Part shown: one piece after another, positions 16,347 to 25,621 of the stretch
How positions within the stretch are numbered: position 1 is the stretch's first letter
Layout: the number at the start of each line of letters is the position of its first letter
DNA from: an uncultured Erythrobacter sp.
GTDB taxonomy: Bacteria > Pseudomonadota > Alphaproteobacteria > Sphingomonadales > Sphingomonadaceae
Direction of reading: 5' to 3'
NCBI GenBank assembly: GCA_947495555.1
Contig: CANLZI010000001.1
Location: 410,861 to 474,860, forward strand
Length of the DNA stretch: 64,000 nucleotides
Translations under genes and position numbers: made by a program
Notes under the pieces: model-generated
What the model saw: the letters and a program-made list of their open reading frames with translations, nothing else
Told to the model about the DNA's origin: nothing
Databases searched by the model: none

Positions 16347-18284
16347 ATGATCACTTTCATGCGCAGCTTCTTCAAGTCAAAGATCGGACTTGGAATTACA
16401 TTGGCATTTCTGGGACTTATCGCCTTCGCCTTTGCCAGCGGTGACGTTGCAGGCAATGCGACATTTGGCGGCATTGCCGGCGGCGACCGTGTCGCCGTGG
16501 TGGGCGACGAACGTATCGATGCAGTCGAGTTCAGTCGCGCCACCACATCTGCTGTGGATCAGATCCGGCGTGACAATCCGACCATCACTTTGCCCGCTTT
16601 TATCGAACAGGGCGGCTTGGACGAGGTGCTGGACCAGATGATCGATCGGTCTGCGATCGGCGGATTTGCACAGAAATATGGACTGCGCGCCGGAGATAAT
16701 CTGGTGAATAGCGAAATTCTGTCGATTCCGGGCTTTCAAGGCCCCGATGGAAACTTCTCGCAAGAAATTTATCAATCAGCTTTGCAGCAGCAGAATCTGA
16801 CCGATGCTTTGGTGCGCGAAGATCTGGGGATCAGCTTGCTGGCCGAGCAAGTTCTGAACCCTGCTATGGCTGGAGCAAACTTCCCCCAAAAATTCGCTCT
16901 GCGTTATGCGTCCTTGTTTAAAGAGCGTCGGCAAGGTGCCTTTGCCTTTATCCCAAGCGCCGCATTCGCACCTGAGGGTGATCCAACCGACGAACAATTG
17001 AGCACGTTCTTTGACGCAAATAAGGAACGCTACATTCGCCCCGAGCGCCGGGTCATTCGCTATGCCAGCTTTGGTATTGAAAGCATCGACAGCCGCTTGG
17101 ACCCGACAGCTGAGGAAATTGCGGCTCGATATCAAAGCAATGCCGACCAATATGCAGCGCGCGAAACACGCACGCTGACCCAACTGATCGTACCAACACA
17201 GGCAGGTGCAAATGCGCTGCGTGACCGGATTAATGGCGGTGCGTCTTTGGCCAGTGTTGCGCGTGAAGCTGGCTTCAGCACCACCAGCATCGGTCCGATA
17301 GAGCGTGAAGCATTTGTCACCAGCGCCAATGCAGATGTGGCAGATGCGGTGTTCGCAGCGGCAGAGGGTTCCATTGCTGAACCGCGCCGCGGTCCTTTGG
17401 GCTGGCATTTGGTCCGGGTTGACGATGTCAGCAGCATTGCAGCGCGCAGCTTGGCGCAAGCAACGCCAGCCATTCGCGAACAATTGACCAATGAGAACCG
17501 GGTTGCGGCGCTGTCTGATCTAAGCGCGCGAGTGGAAGAGCAGATCGACAGTGGCACCCCGCTGGGCGAAGTTGCCGAAGGACTGGGCATCAGCATTTCA
17601 TCTACGCCTGCATTGACTGCCGATGGACGAGTTTATGATGACCCGCGCCGCGGCGTTCCTCCTCAATTGCAGCCTGTCCTGGAAACAGCGTTTCAGATGG
17701 AAGAAGGCCAACCGCAATTGGCCGAAGTGGTGCCTGGCGTGAACTTCCTGATCTTCGAAGCGTCTGACATTGCCTTGTCGGCAACGGCGCCTCTGGATGA
17801 AATTACCGAAGAGGTTACGCTCGCTTGGCGCCTATCCGAAGGCTCGCGTTTGGCTCAGGAGGCCAGCGATCGCATCATGGCCCGGATGGAAAGTGACGGC
17901 ACGTTGAACGCTGCCATCTCTGAAGAAGAGGCACAACTTCCGCAGGCGCAGCCGGTCGATCTCAATCGACAAGATCTGATTACCCGGCAAAATCAGCAGA
18001 TCCCACCTCCACTGGTGCTGATGTTCAGCATGGCAGAAGGCACGGTAAAACGTCTGGAAGCCACCAATGATCTGGGCTGGTTCATTGTCGATCTGGATGA
18101 CATTTCTACTGACGATGTCTCGATTGACGATCCGGTGATTGCCGCTGCGCAACGACAGTTGCAGGGCGCTTTGGCCAATGAATATGCCGATCAGATGACC
18201 GCTGCGATGCGCCTTGAACTGGGCGTTGAGCGGAATGAAGCTGCGATCGAAGCGGTGCGCAAGCTACTGCTTGGTGAAAGCTGA
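16347..18284 (+). CDS. ppiD: Membrane-anchored peptidyl-prolyl isomerase, PpiD-like (SurA_N + parvulin)
   Basis: 645 residues. A single N-terminal transmembrane helix (about 12-32) anchors a periplasmic SurA_N-like domain (V-A-V-V-G-D-E-R-I-D-A-V-E-F-S-R at about 47-62), a parvulin-type domain (about 255-365; T-L-T-Q-L-I-V-P ... G-P-L-G-W-H-L-V-R-V) and a helical C-terminus. PpiD assists periplasmic and outer-membrane protein folding at the Sec exit. The order tpiA/ppiD/trpE is common in sphingomonads. Parvulin catalytic residues are poorly conserved, as usual in this family. ATG 16359 is an alternative start. Confidence 0.88.
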   Translation: MITFMRSFFKSKIGLGITLAFLGLIAFAFASGDVAGNATFGGIAGGDRVAVVGDERIDAVEFSRATTSAVDQIRRDNPTITLPAFIEQGGLDEVLDQMIDRSAIGGFAQKYGLRAGDNLVNSEILSIPGFQGPDGNFSQEIYQSALQQQNLTDALVREDLGISLLAEQVLNPAMAGANFPQKFALRYASLFKERRQGAFAFIPSAAFAPEGDPTDEQLSTFFDANKERYIRPERRVIRYASFGIESIDSRLDPTAEEIAARYQSNADQYAARETRTLTQLIVPTQAGANALRDRINGGASLASVAREAGFSTTSIGPIEREAFVTSANADVADAVFAAAEGSIAEPRRGPLGWHLVRVDDVSSIAARSLAQATPAIREQLTNENRVAALSDLSARVEEQIDSGTPLGEVAEGLGISISSTPALTADGRVYDDPRRGVPPQLQPVLETAFQMEEGQPQLAEVVPGVNFLIFEASDIALSATAPLDEITEEVTLAWRLSEGSRLAQEASDRIMARMESDGTLNAAISEEEAQLPQAQPVDLNRQDLITRQNQQIPPPLVLMFSMAEGTVKRLEATNDLGWFIVDLDDISTDDVSIDDPVIAAAQRQLQGALANEYADQMTAAMRLELGVERNEAAIEAVRKLLLGES

Positions 18285-18310
18285 CGGAGGCGGAGCTGAC
18301 CAACGCTCGA

Positions 18311-19810
18311 TTGCCAGAAAATGCGGATGCTGCCGCGCGCGATTTGCGTGCCGGTAAGCCTGCGCTTGTTTGGCGCAAAGTTATCGCAGACACACAAACG
18401 CCGGTTGGCGCTGCGGTAAAACTGATCGAGCCGGGGCGCGGCGATTTCTTGCTGGAATCGGTTGAGGGCGGTGAAGTCCGTGGGCGATACAGCCTGCTGG
18501 GGCTCGACCCCGACTTGGTATTCCGTGGATCGGGTAAGCGGGCCGCCATCAACAACAATTGGCGCTTTGACCGCGATGCATTTGTCGATTGCGAAGGCGG
18601 CGCTTTGGATGAGTTGCGGGCACTGGCCGCATCTTGCCGGATCGATGTGCCTGATGATTTGCCACCTGCTTTGGCCTGTTTGGTTGGCTATTTCGGATAT
18701 GAGACAATCGGCCTGGTTGAAGATTTACCAAGAGCCGAGCAGAGCGAACTTGCCCTGCCCGACATGCTGTTTGTCCGCCCCACCCTGATCATGGTGTTCG
18801 ATGGCCTGACCAATGCGTTGTTTTGCGTTGCCCCAATTTGGTCCGCCGATGACTGCGAGGACGCGATTGCCCGCGCTGGGGAACGGATTGACGACAGCTT
18901 GAGTAGACTGGCGCAATCACAGCCAGCTCCGCATCAAAGTGGCGCCTTGCCCGATATGGCTCTTGAGCCGGTAATCTCGGGCGATGATTACAAGGCGATG
19001 GTTGCTGCGGCCAAGGATTACATAACCGCTGGCGACATATTCCAAGTGGTGCTGGCGCAGCGTTTCACCTGTCCGTTTCCTCTACCTCCGCTCAATCTGT
19101 ATCGCGCCTTGCGCCGGGTGAACCCCTCGCCATTCCTGTATTTCCTCGATCTGCCCGGCTTTGCCGTGGTGGGCTCCAGCCCGGAAATATTGGTGCGGGT
19201 ACGTATTGACGAAGTGACCATCCGCCCGATTGCCGGAACACGCCCACGCGGGGGCAGTCCGGCAGAAGATCGCGCAAATGAAATTAGCCTGTTGGAAGAT
19301 CCGAAGGAGCGAGCAGAACATTTGATGCTGCTCGATTTGGGCCGGAATGATGTTGGACGCGTGGCCAAACGCGGCACTGTCGAGGTAACGGACAGTTACA
19401 CGGTCGAGCGCTATAGCCATGTCATGCACATTGTTAGCAATGTGATCGGACAATTGGATGGCGATAAAGACGCACTCGATGCGTTGTTCGCAGGCTTTCC
19501 AGCTGGGACCGTCAGCGGAGCGCCGAAGATCAGAGCGTGCGAGATTATCGCAGAGCTGGAACCCGAAACACGCGGCGCATATGCTGGCGGTGTTGGCTAT
19601 TTTTCTCCTGATGGTTCAGTGGACAGTTGTATTGTGTTGCGAACCGCAGTGGTCAAAGACGGAATGATGCATGTTCAGGCAGGAGCCGGTATCGTTGCAG
19701 ACAGCGATCCCGACTATGAATTGGCCGAGTGCAAGGCCAAAGCCGGGGCATTAATCTCGGCCGCCCAAGAAGCGGCGCGCATTGCCGATGAAGCAGGATT
19801 TGGACAGTGA
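18311..19810 (+). CDS. trpE: Anthranilate synthase component I
   Basis: 499 residues. The N-terminal domain has the tryptophan-feedback motif region L-L-E-S-V (about 51-55). The chorismate-binding domain carries F-Q-V-V-L-A-Q-R-F, P-S-P-F-L-Y-F-L, I-A-G-T-R-P-R-G and G-A-P-K-I-R-A. With TrpG it converts chorismate and glutamine to anthranilate. The annotated start is TTG 18311. GGAGG (18286-18290) sits closer to in-frame CTG codons at 18281/18296, so the exact N-terminus is uncertain. Only 26 bases separate it from ppiD and no leader peptide or attenuator is present. Confidence 0.96.
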   Translation: MPENADAAARDLRAGKPALVWRKVIADTQTPVGAAVKLIEPGRGDFLLESVEGGEVRGRYSLLGLDPDLVFRGSGKRAAINNNWRFDRDAFVDCEGGALDELRALAASCRIDVPDDLPPALACLVGYFGYETIGLVEDLPRAEQSELALPDMLFVRPTLIMVFDGLTNALFCVAPIWSADDCEDAIARAGERIDDSLSRLAQSQPAPHQSGALPDMALEPVISGDDYKAMVAAAKDYITAGDIFQVVLAQRFTCPFPLPPLNLYRALRRVNPSPFLYFLDLPGFAVVGSSPEILVRVRIDEVTIRPIAGTRPRGGSPAEDRANEISLLEDPKERAEHLMLLDLGRNDVGRVAKRGTVEVTDSYTVERYSHVMHIVSNVIGQLDGDKDALDALFAGFPAGTVSGAPKIRACEIIAELEPETRGAYAGGVGYFSPDGSVDSCIVLRTAVVKDGMMHVQAGAGIVADSDPDYELAECKAKAGALISAAQEAARIADEAGFGQ

Positions 19811-20658
19811 AGCAGATTGTACCCCTCGCCGCACTTATGCTGATTGTGCCCCTGTCCGGGTGCCAGCAAGAACCTGCCGGACAGGCCGTTACCCGGATTG
19901 ATATCAGCGGATCCCAAGGCACAGAGATCGCCGCAGATGGTGCAGTTCAATCGGGAGATGAGGCGCAGACCTTGGTCAGTTCTGCCTGCACTATGATCGA
20001 TTTCGAAGGGGTTCCCCTGACCCATTGCATTGCCGACCCAGCTCAGCATCGGATCGCCACTGCGCATTCCAACAATGACGATGAACCCTATGGTTCGCTC
20101 AAGGCACTGTCCGATGCAGAGCAAGGTCAGGATATAGCGTTCGCCATGAATGGCGGCATGTTCGATCCCGATGGGCTGCCGATCGGCTATTATGTGGAAT
20201 CGGGCGAGCGGCTGGCCGAACTCGATCGCGAAGATGGCCAAGGCAATTTCTACCTAAAGCCTAATGGCGTATTTTACGGCACTGGCGGCAATTGGCAGAT
20301 CAGGACTGCCGATGCGTTTTATTCGACCGTCAGCGTGCGCCCCACATTTGGCCTGCAGTCTGGCCCGATGCTGGTCATCAATGGCGAGATGCACCCCGAG
20401 ATTCAGGACGATGGTCCATCAAAGGTCATCCGCAATGGCGTGGGCGTTGATAGCGAGGGCAAAGCCCATTTCGTCATCTCGGAAACGCCGCTCAGCTTTG
20501 GTCAATTGGCTCGCTTTTTCCGGGACGAAATCAAGACCCCCAACGCCTTGTATCTCGACGGCAATGTTTCCGCCCTATGGGATCCTGCCCAAGGCCGGAT
20601 AGATGATCGCGGTCCAATTGGCCCTATGGTCCTGGTTGAAAATGTTGAGGGTGGCTGA
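19807..20658 (+). CDS. Phosphodiester glycosidase family lipoprotein (DUF2233/NAGPA-like)
   Basis: 283 residues from GTG 19807, overlapping the trpE stop as GTGA. The lipobox V-P-L-S-G-C places the lipidated Cys at 19, so the protein is probably exported and membrane-anchored. The domain at about 60-280 has F-A-M-N-G-G-M-F, G-L-P-I-G-Y-Y-V, N-G-V-F-Y and S-G-P-M-L-V-I-N-G, hallmarks of the phosphodiester glycosidase fold that includes the human uncovering enzyme NAGPA. Insertion between trpE and trpG in a fully coupled operon is unexpected; a role in tryptophan synthesis is not implied. It may act on envelope or exopolysaccharide phosphodiesters. Confidence 0.82.
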   Translation: MKQIVPLAALMLIVPLSGCQQEPAGQAVTRIDISGSQGTEIAADGAVQSGDEAQTLVSSACTMIDFEGVPLTHCIADPAQHRIATAHSNNDDEPYGSLKALSDAEQGQDIAFAMNGGMFDPDGLPIGYYVESGERLAELDREDGQGNFYLKPNGVFYGTGGNWQIRTADAFYSTVSVRPTFGLQSGPMLVINGEMHPEIQDDGPSKVIRNGVGVDSEGKAHFVISETPLSFGQLARFFRDEIKTPNALYLDGNVSALWDPAQGRIDDRGPIGPMVLVENVEGG

Positions 20659-20660
20659 CC

Positions 20661-21245
20661 ATGATCCTGGTGATCGATAATTACGATAGCTTCACCTTCA
20701 ACCTGGTCCATTATTTGATGGAATTGGGCGCAGATGTTCGGGTGGAGCGCAATGACGCGCTCACTGCGAAACAGGCTCTATCGACAAACGCGGCGGGCTT
20801 TCTGATTTCGCCAGGTCCCTGCACTCCCAATCAGGCCGGGATCAGCCTCGATCTGGTGGCAGCGTGTGCCGATGCGGCCAAGCCTTTGCTGGGCGTATGT
20901 TTGGGTCATCAATCTATCGGCCAACACTTTGGCGGCACGGTTGAACAAGGCGGTTTGATGCATGGCAAGACCAGTGCTGTAACGCATGATGGGTCAGGCG
21001 TGTTTGCCAACCTCCCCACCCCTTTCCAGGCGACGCGCTACCACAGTCTGGTGGTCCAAAATCAGCCGGACGATCTGCTGATCAATGCAACGTCGGACGA
21101 TGGATATACCATGGGTTTCCGTCACCGCGATCTGCCCATTCACGGCGTGCAGTTCCACCCCGAAAGCATCGCCACCCAACACGGTCATGCATTGCTGGCC
21201 AACTTCCTATCCCTATGCGGCATCGAGACGGAGCAGCCAGCATGA
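20661..21245 (+). CDS. trpG: Anthranilate synthase component II (glutamine amidotransferase)
   Basis: 194 residues. It is a class I glutamine amidotransferase with the oxyanion/active-site motifs S-P-G-P-C-T-P, G-V-C-L-G-H-Q (nucleophile Cys) and H-P-E-S (His/Glu). It supplies ammonia from glutamine to TrpE. It may also serve 4-amino-4-deoxychorismate synthesis, as such subunits do in some bacteria; no pabB is in the window. Two bases separate it from the glycosidase and its stop overlaps trpD as ATGA. Confidence 0.95.
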   Translation: MILVIDNYDSFTFNLVHYLMELGADVRVERNDALTAKQALSTNAAGFLISPGPCTPNQAGISLDLVAACADAAKPLLGVCLGHQSIGQHFGGTVEQGGLMHGKTSAVTHDGSGVFANLPTPFQATRYHSLVVQNQPDDLLINATSDDGYTMGFRHRDLPIHGVQFHPESIATQHGHALLANFLSLCGIETEQPA

Positions 21246-22234
21246 GCAGCCTACCCAATGGCGATATCCGGTTGAGCGAGCAGGAGGCAGAGACAGCCTT
21301 TGGCCAATTGCTGGATGGAGAGACCAGCGAAGAGGAAATCGAACGGTTTCTCATCGCATTGTCTGATCGAGGGGAAACATCCGACGAGATCGCGGGCGCG
21401 GCCAGAGCCTTGCGCGCTCGTCTGATCCCGATTGACGCCCCGGCCGATGCTATCGATGTATGCGGCACAGGAGGTGACGGGCACCACACGCTCAACGTCT
21501 CCACCGCTGTCAGCCTGGTCGTGGCAGCCTGCGGTGTTCCGGTGGCCAAGCATGGCAACCGCGCAGCATCGTCAAAGGCAGGTGCCGCTGACACATTGGA
21601 AGCGCTTGGCCTGGATATGGATGCCGCCGGCAAAACCGCCGAAAAGACGCTGGCCGAAATCGGCATCTGCTTCCTATTTGCCAAAAACCACCATCCTGCG
21701 ATGGGCCGCATTCAACCTATCCGGCAGCGCATTGGTCGGCGCACAATCTTCAATTTGATGGGCCCCTTGTCCAATCCCGCGCGCGTTTCCAGCCAGTTAA
21801 TTGGTATCGCTCGCCCCGCCTATGTCCCGATCTATGCTGGCGCGATGGCAAAGCTTGGAACGGGCCGCTCGCTGATTATCTCGGGCGACGAAGGGTTGGA
21901 CGAGCTTAGCTTGGCTGGCGGCAATGAAGTCGCAGAGGTGCGTGGCAATTCCTTCCAGATGATGCGGATCTCGGCCGATATGGCGGGATTGCCTCATGCG
22001 CCGGTTGAGGCGATCAGGGGCGATGATGCCAAGCACAATGCCGCCGCGTTAAAGGCACTGCTGATGGGAACGCCTGGCCCATATCGTGACGCTGTGTTGT
22101 TCAATGCAGCGGGATCGTTGATGGTGGCGGACAAGGGTACAGATTGGCATGATCGGATTGCCCTGGCGGCAGAGGCGATCGATTCTGGTAAAGCCCATGA
22201 TTTGCTGGCGCGCTGGATCGAGTTGGCCAAGTGA
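21242..22234 (+). CDS. trpD: Anthranilate phosphoribosyltransferase
   Basis: 330 residues from ATG 21242 (ATGA overlap with trpG). Motifs: D-V-C-G-T-G-G-D-G (PRPP-binding loop), N-V-S-T-A, K-H-G-N-R-A-A-S-S, and D-E-L-S with conserved acidic residues binding Mg. It transfers phosphoribose from PRPP to anthranilate, the second step of tryptophan synthesis. Translationally coupled to trpG. Confidence 0.97.
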   Translation: MSSLPNGDIRLSEQEAETAFGQLLDGETSEEEIERFLIALSDRGETSDEIAGAARALRARLIPIDAPADAIDVCGTGGDGHHTLNVSTAVSLVVAACGVPVAKHGNRAASSKAGAADTLEALGLDMDAAGKTAEKTLAEIGICFLFAKNHHPAMGRIQPIRQRIGRRTIFNLMGPLSNPARVSSQLIGIARPAYVPIYAGAMAKLGTGRSLIISGDEGLDELSLAGGNEVAEVRGNSFQMMRISADMAGLPHAPVEAIRGDDAKHNAAALKALLMGTPGPYRDAVLFNAAGSLMVADKGTDWHDRIALAAEAIDSGKAHDLLARWIELAK

Positions 22235-22269
22235 CCAGTGAATGAAATTTTTGAGTTGAGAATTCTGCG

Positions 22270-23085
22270 ATGAACAAGCTGGATGAAATCTGCGCCAACA
22301 AACGCACAGAAGTTGCCGAACGCAAGGCGGCCACTTCGCTGGCAGAACTCTTGTCCAAAGCGTCTGATCAGGGCGCTCCACGGCGGTTCGAGGCGGCCTT
22401 GCGCACTGCGGCCACAACAGGGTTTGGCTTGATTGCGGAGATCAAGAAAGCTTCCCCGTCCAAAGGGTTGATCCGCCCAGATTTTCATCCAGCAGCCCAT
22501 GCCCGTGATTATCAATCAGGCGGCGCAACATGTCTTTCAGTATTGACCGACGCTCCGTATTTTCAGGGGCATGAGCAATTTCTGATTGCAGCCAGAGCCT
22601 CCTGCGATCTGCCCGTCTTGCGCAAGGATTTCATGGTCGATCCATGGCAAGTTGCCGAAGCCAGATCGATTGGTGCCGATGCGATTTTGATCATCGTGGC
22701 GGCGCTGGACGATGGTCAGATGCACGAGATTGAAGCCGCGTCGATCGAATTGGGCATGGATGTGTTGGTGGAAGTGCATGACGAGGCTGAAATGGCCCGC
22801 GCGGCGGAACTCAAATCCCGCTTGATTGGGGTCAACAACCGCGATTTGAAACGCTTTGTCACGGATTTGGGCGTGTCAGAACGCTTGTCCAAGCTGGCTC
22901 CGGAAGGATCATTGTTGGTTGGGGAAAGCGGGATTGCCAGTCATGATGATTGCAATCGCTTGGCAAAAAGCGGCATTCGGACTTTCCTGGTGGGCGAAAG
23001 CCTGATGCGTGCCGATGATATTGCGGCGGCAACCAGGCTGCTTCTAACCGGCACCGATATCACCCAAGCCCTGCCGCAATTGTGA
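22270..23085 (+). CDS. trpC: Indole-3-glycerol-phosphate synthase
   Basis: 271 residues, TIM barrel. Conserved catalytic segments include [50 protein letters not shown] and G-E-S-G-I. It closes the pyrrole ring to form indole 3-glycerol phosphate. It is not fused to TrpF; trpF, trpB and trpA are outside the window, as is usual in alphaproteobacteria. Starts 35 bases after trpD. Confidence 0.97.
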   Translation: MNKLDEICANKRTEVAERKAATSLAELLSKASDQGAPRRFEAALRTAATTGFGLIAEIKKASPSKGLIRPDFHPAAHARDYQSGGATCLSVLTDAPYFQGHEQFLIAARASCDLPVLRKDFMVDPWQVAEARSIGADAILIIVAALDDGQMHEIEAASIELGMDVLVEVHDEAEMARAAELKSRLIGVNNRDLKRFVTDLGVSERLSKLAPEGSLLVGESGIASHDDCNRLAKSGIRTFLVGESLMRADDIAAATRLLLTGTDITQALPQL

Positions 23086-23093
23086 GCAAGATA

Positions 23094-23567
23094 ATGAGCG
23101 ATTTAACCCATATCGATGAAAGCGGTTCTGCCCATATGGTCGATATCGGCAGCAAGCATGCCAGCGAGCGTTTGGCCGTTGCGGCAGGTCACATCTCCAT
23201 GAACGATGCAGCCCTGGCAGCCATAAAGGCAGGCGATGCGCCCAAGGGTGACGTGTTGGGTACAGCGCGGATTGCTGCAATCATGGCAGCCAAAAAGACA
23301 GGCGATCTAATCCCGCTGTGTCACCCGCTTGCCTTGGATGCGGTCAATGTTGATTTTGCCTTCACCGACACCGGCGTCAAAGTCACTGCGACAGCGTCAT
23401 TAACCGGAAAGACCGGCGTCGAAATGGAAGCCATGGTCGCGGCCTCGACCGCGCTGCTGACAATTTATGACATGGCCAAAGCGTTGGACAAGGCAATGGT
23501 TATTGGTTCGGTTCGCCTGCTCGAGAAAAAAGGCGGCAAATCAGGCCATTGGAAGGCACCCGAATGA
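23094..23567 (+). CDS. moaC: Cyclic pyranopterin monophosphate synthase
   Basis: 157 residues from ATG 23094; a GTG at 23082 overlapping the trpC stop (GTGA) is an alternative. Family motifs: M-V-D-I-G-S-K near residue 15, [33 protein letters not shown] and Y-D-M-A-K-A-L-D-K. It converts the MoaA product to cyclic pyranopterin monophosphate in molybdenum cofactor synthesis. It is followed directly by moeA with an ATGA overlap. Confidence 0.96.
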   Translation: MSDLTHIDESGSAHMVDIGSKHASERLAVAAGHISMNDAALAAIKAGDAPKGDVLGTARIAAIMAAKKTGDLIPLCHPLALDAVNVDFAFTDTGVKVTATASLTGKTGVEMEAMVAASTALLTIYDMAKALDKAMVIGSVRLLEKKGGKSGHWKAPE

Positions 23568-24757
23568 AACCCATGCTGACCCTTGAGGAGGCGCAGGAAC
23601 GCGCTCTTTCTCTGGTTACGAGCATGGGCACTGAAACAATCCCCGTTGAAGAATCTCAGGGTCGATACTTGGCGGATGATTTGCTCGCGCGCCGGACCCA
23701 GCCTCCGGCTGATTTGTCTGCCATGGATGGATATGCCATTGGCTCTGCTGATCATACAAAGGGCCCGTGGACCTTGGTCGGGGAAAGCCGAGCTGGGGCT
23801 CCCTTTGACGGCGCTCTGTCGGTTGGTGAGACGGTGCGGATCTCTACCGGCGCGCATGTTCCAGCAGGCGCTGACCGCATTTTGATCCAAGAAAATGTGG
23901 AGGCTAATGGGCGGACCATCACCTGTACTCAGGACTTTCCGGCGCAGGGTCGACACATTCGACTGGCCGGCTTTGATTTTGCCACCAGGGATTTGGTTCT
24001 GCCCGCTGGCATCGCGATGGGCGCAGCTCAAATTGCCTTGGCCATTACCGCAGGCCATGCCGACGTAACGGTTACAAAGTGCCCCACGGTGGCTGTGCTC
24101 GACAGCGGCGATGAATTGACCGCCGATCCAGCGAACTGCGGCCCCCACCAAATTCCTGCCAGCAATGGCGCCATGATCGCCGCTCTGGTGCGCTCATTAG
24201 GATGTACAGTGATCCGTTTGGGTCCGGTTCCGGATGATCGGCAGGCTTTGGCACAGGCTTTGACGAAGGCTGAAGGCGCTGATTTTCTTGTCACCACCGG
24301 AGGTGCCTCGGTCGGCGACCATGATCTGATGCAACCTGCATTGGAGAAATGGGGTGCCAAGCTGGATTTCTGGAAGGTCGCCATGAAGCCCGGCAAACCG
24401 GTTATGGTGGGCAAACGGGGCGAGCAAATGATCTTCGGCCTGCCCGGCAATCCCGTGTCGAGCTATGTCACCGCTTTCCTGTTGGTATTGCCCGCCTTGC
24501 GCGCCGCAATGCGCGCCGCCGCACCCTTGCCGCGCATGGCCCAGTTGCCAACTGGTGAAGACTTGCCCGCAATCGGTTCACGCCGCGAATTCTTGCGCGC
24601 CATTTGGGATGGCAGCTGCGTTAAAAGAGGCTCGTCGCAAGATTCAAGCGCCCTGCGAGCGCTAGCTGCGGCCAATTGCCTGGTTCACCGGCCAGCGAAC
24701 GCTGACGAAGCACGTGCGGGTGAGCTTGTTCCGGTGTTTCTGTTGGAAAATGGCTGA
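23564..24757 (+). CDS. moeA: Molybdopterin molybdenumtransferase
   Basis: 397 residues from ATG 23564 (ATGA overlap with moaC, GGAAGG seven bases upstream). Motifs: S-A-M-D-G-Y-A near 50, [16 protein letters not shown], the MoCF-biosynthesis domain [11 protein letters not shown], and F-G-L-P-G-N-P-V-S. It inserts molybdate into adenylylated molybdopterin. It is last of the coupled run before lexA. Confidence 0.96.
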   Translation: MKPMLTLEEAQERALSLVTSMGTETIPVEESQGRYLADDLLARRTQPPADLSAMDGYAIGSADHTKGPWTLVGESRAGAPFDGALSVGETVRISTGAHVPAGADRILIQENVEANGRTITCTQDFPAQGRHIRLAGFDFATRDLVLPAGIAMGAAQIALAITAGHADVTVTKCPTVAVLDSGDELTADPANCGPHQIPASNGAMIAALVRSLGCTVIRLGPVPDDRQALAQALTKAEGADFLVTTGGASVGDHDLMQPALEKWGAKLDFWKVAMKPGKPVMVGKRGEQMIFGLPGNPVSSYVTAFLLVLPALRAAMRAAAPLPRMAQLPTGEDLPAIGSRREFLRAIWDGSCVKRGSSQDSSALRALAAANCLVHRPANADEARAGELVPVFLLENG

Positions 24758-24790
24758 ATTGCTTGACTCTGTGAAATTGGTTGCCTAATT

Positions 24791-24805
24791 GTTCTTCATT
24801 CGTTC
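24791..24805 (+). promoter_or_regulatory. LexA (SOS) box upstream of lexA
   Basis: GTTC (24791-24794), seven bases, then GTTC (24802-24805) exactly match the alphaproteobacterial SOS box GTTC-N7-GTTC. It lies 46 bp before the lexA start and about 23 bp downstream of a TTGACT -35-like hexamer (24763-24768), as expected for autoregulation. Confidence 0.85.
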
Positions 24806-24851
24806 ACCTTGTGGGTGCGCGGAACATAAGGCCTCAAAGGGAGTCTTCGCT

Positions 24852-25541
24852 ATGCTGACGGCAAAGCAGCACGAATTGATCCAATTTATCCAGACCCGTC
24901 TTGAAGAGACTGGTATTTCACCCTCTTTTGAAGAGATGAAAGACGCGCTCGACCTTAAGAGCAAGTCTGGCGTCCACCGTTTGATCTCTGCGCTGGAAGA
25001 GCGTGGGTTTATCCGGCGCCTGCCCAATCGCGCACGCGCTTTGGAGGTTATCAAGCAACCCGAGGATGCAACGCCTGCGGCTCGCAAGGCTGCTCCTGCG
25101 GCCAATGATGTCGTCTCTCAGGCGACGAAGGCACCCAGCGCGCCTGAGCCTGCAAATGACGTGATCGAACTGCCCCTGCATGGCCGCATTGCTGCGGGCG
25201 CTCCTATTGAAGCGCTTGAAGGGCAAAGCAGCCTGCCTGTTCCAGCGGCCTTGTTGGGCCCTGGTGAACACTATGCATTGGAAGTTTCTGGTGATTCCAT
25301 GGTGGAAGCGGGTATTTTCGATGGCGACTTCGCTTTGATCAAGCGCACCGACACGGCGCGCGATGGCGAGATTGTGGTGGCGCTCGTCCATGACGAGGAA
25401 GCGACGCTGAAATATCTCCACCGTGATCACGGCAATGTGCGGCTTGATCCCGCCAATGCCGCTTACGAACCGCAAGTCTATCATGCGGGCGAAGTGAAGG
25501 TTCAGGGCAAGCTCGCGGGCCTGCTGCGCCGCTATCACTGA
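24852..25541 (+). CDS. lexA: SOS repressor LexA
   Basis: 229 residues from ATG 24852, preceded by AAAGGGA. A winged helix DNA-binding domain covers 1-67 (L-T-A-K-Q-H-E-L-I ... [14 protein letters not shown]). A long Ala/Pro linker is followed by the S24 peptidase domain. The self-cleavage site is Ala115-Gly116 in G-R-I-A-A-G, the nucleophile Ser149 in G-D-S-M and the Lys187 base in A-T-L-K-Y. RecA-stimulated cleavage derepresses SOS genes. The LexA box upstream indicates autoregulation. Confidence 0.96.
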   Translation: MLTAKQHELIQFIQTRLEETGISPSFEEMKDALDLKSKSGVHRLISALEERGFIRRLPNRARALEVIKQPEDATPAARKAAPAANDVVSQATKAPSAPEPANDVIELPLHGRIAAGAPIEALEGQSSLPVPAALLGPGEHYALEVSGDSMVEAGIFDGDFALIKRTDTARDGEIVVALVHDEEATLKYLHRDHGNVRLDPANAAYEPQVYHAGEVKVQGKLAGLLRRYH

Positions 25542-25621
25542 TAACTGATCTATGCTGAATCGGGCTGATTGGCGGTCCGACTGAGCTAAATTTCATGGAC
25601 GGCGCGGCGGAGCATTGGGCA

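Noticed and set aside
18285..18310. Possible trp leader peptide or attenuator before trpE
   Set aside because: Only 26 bases lie between ppiD and trpE; no Trp-codon leader or alternative hairpins fit there.
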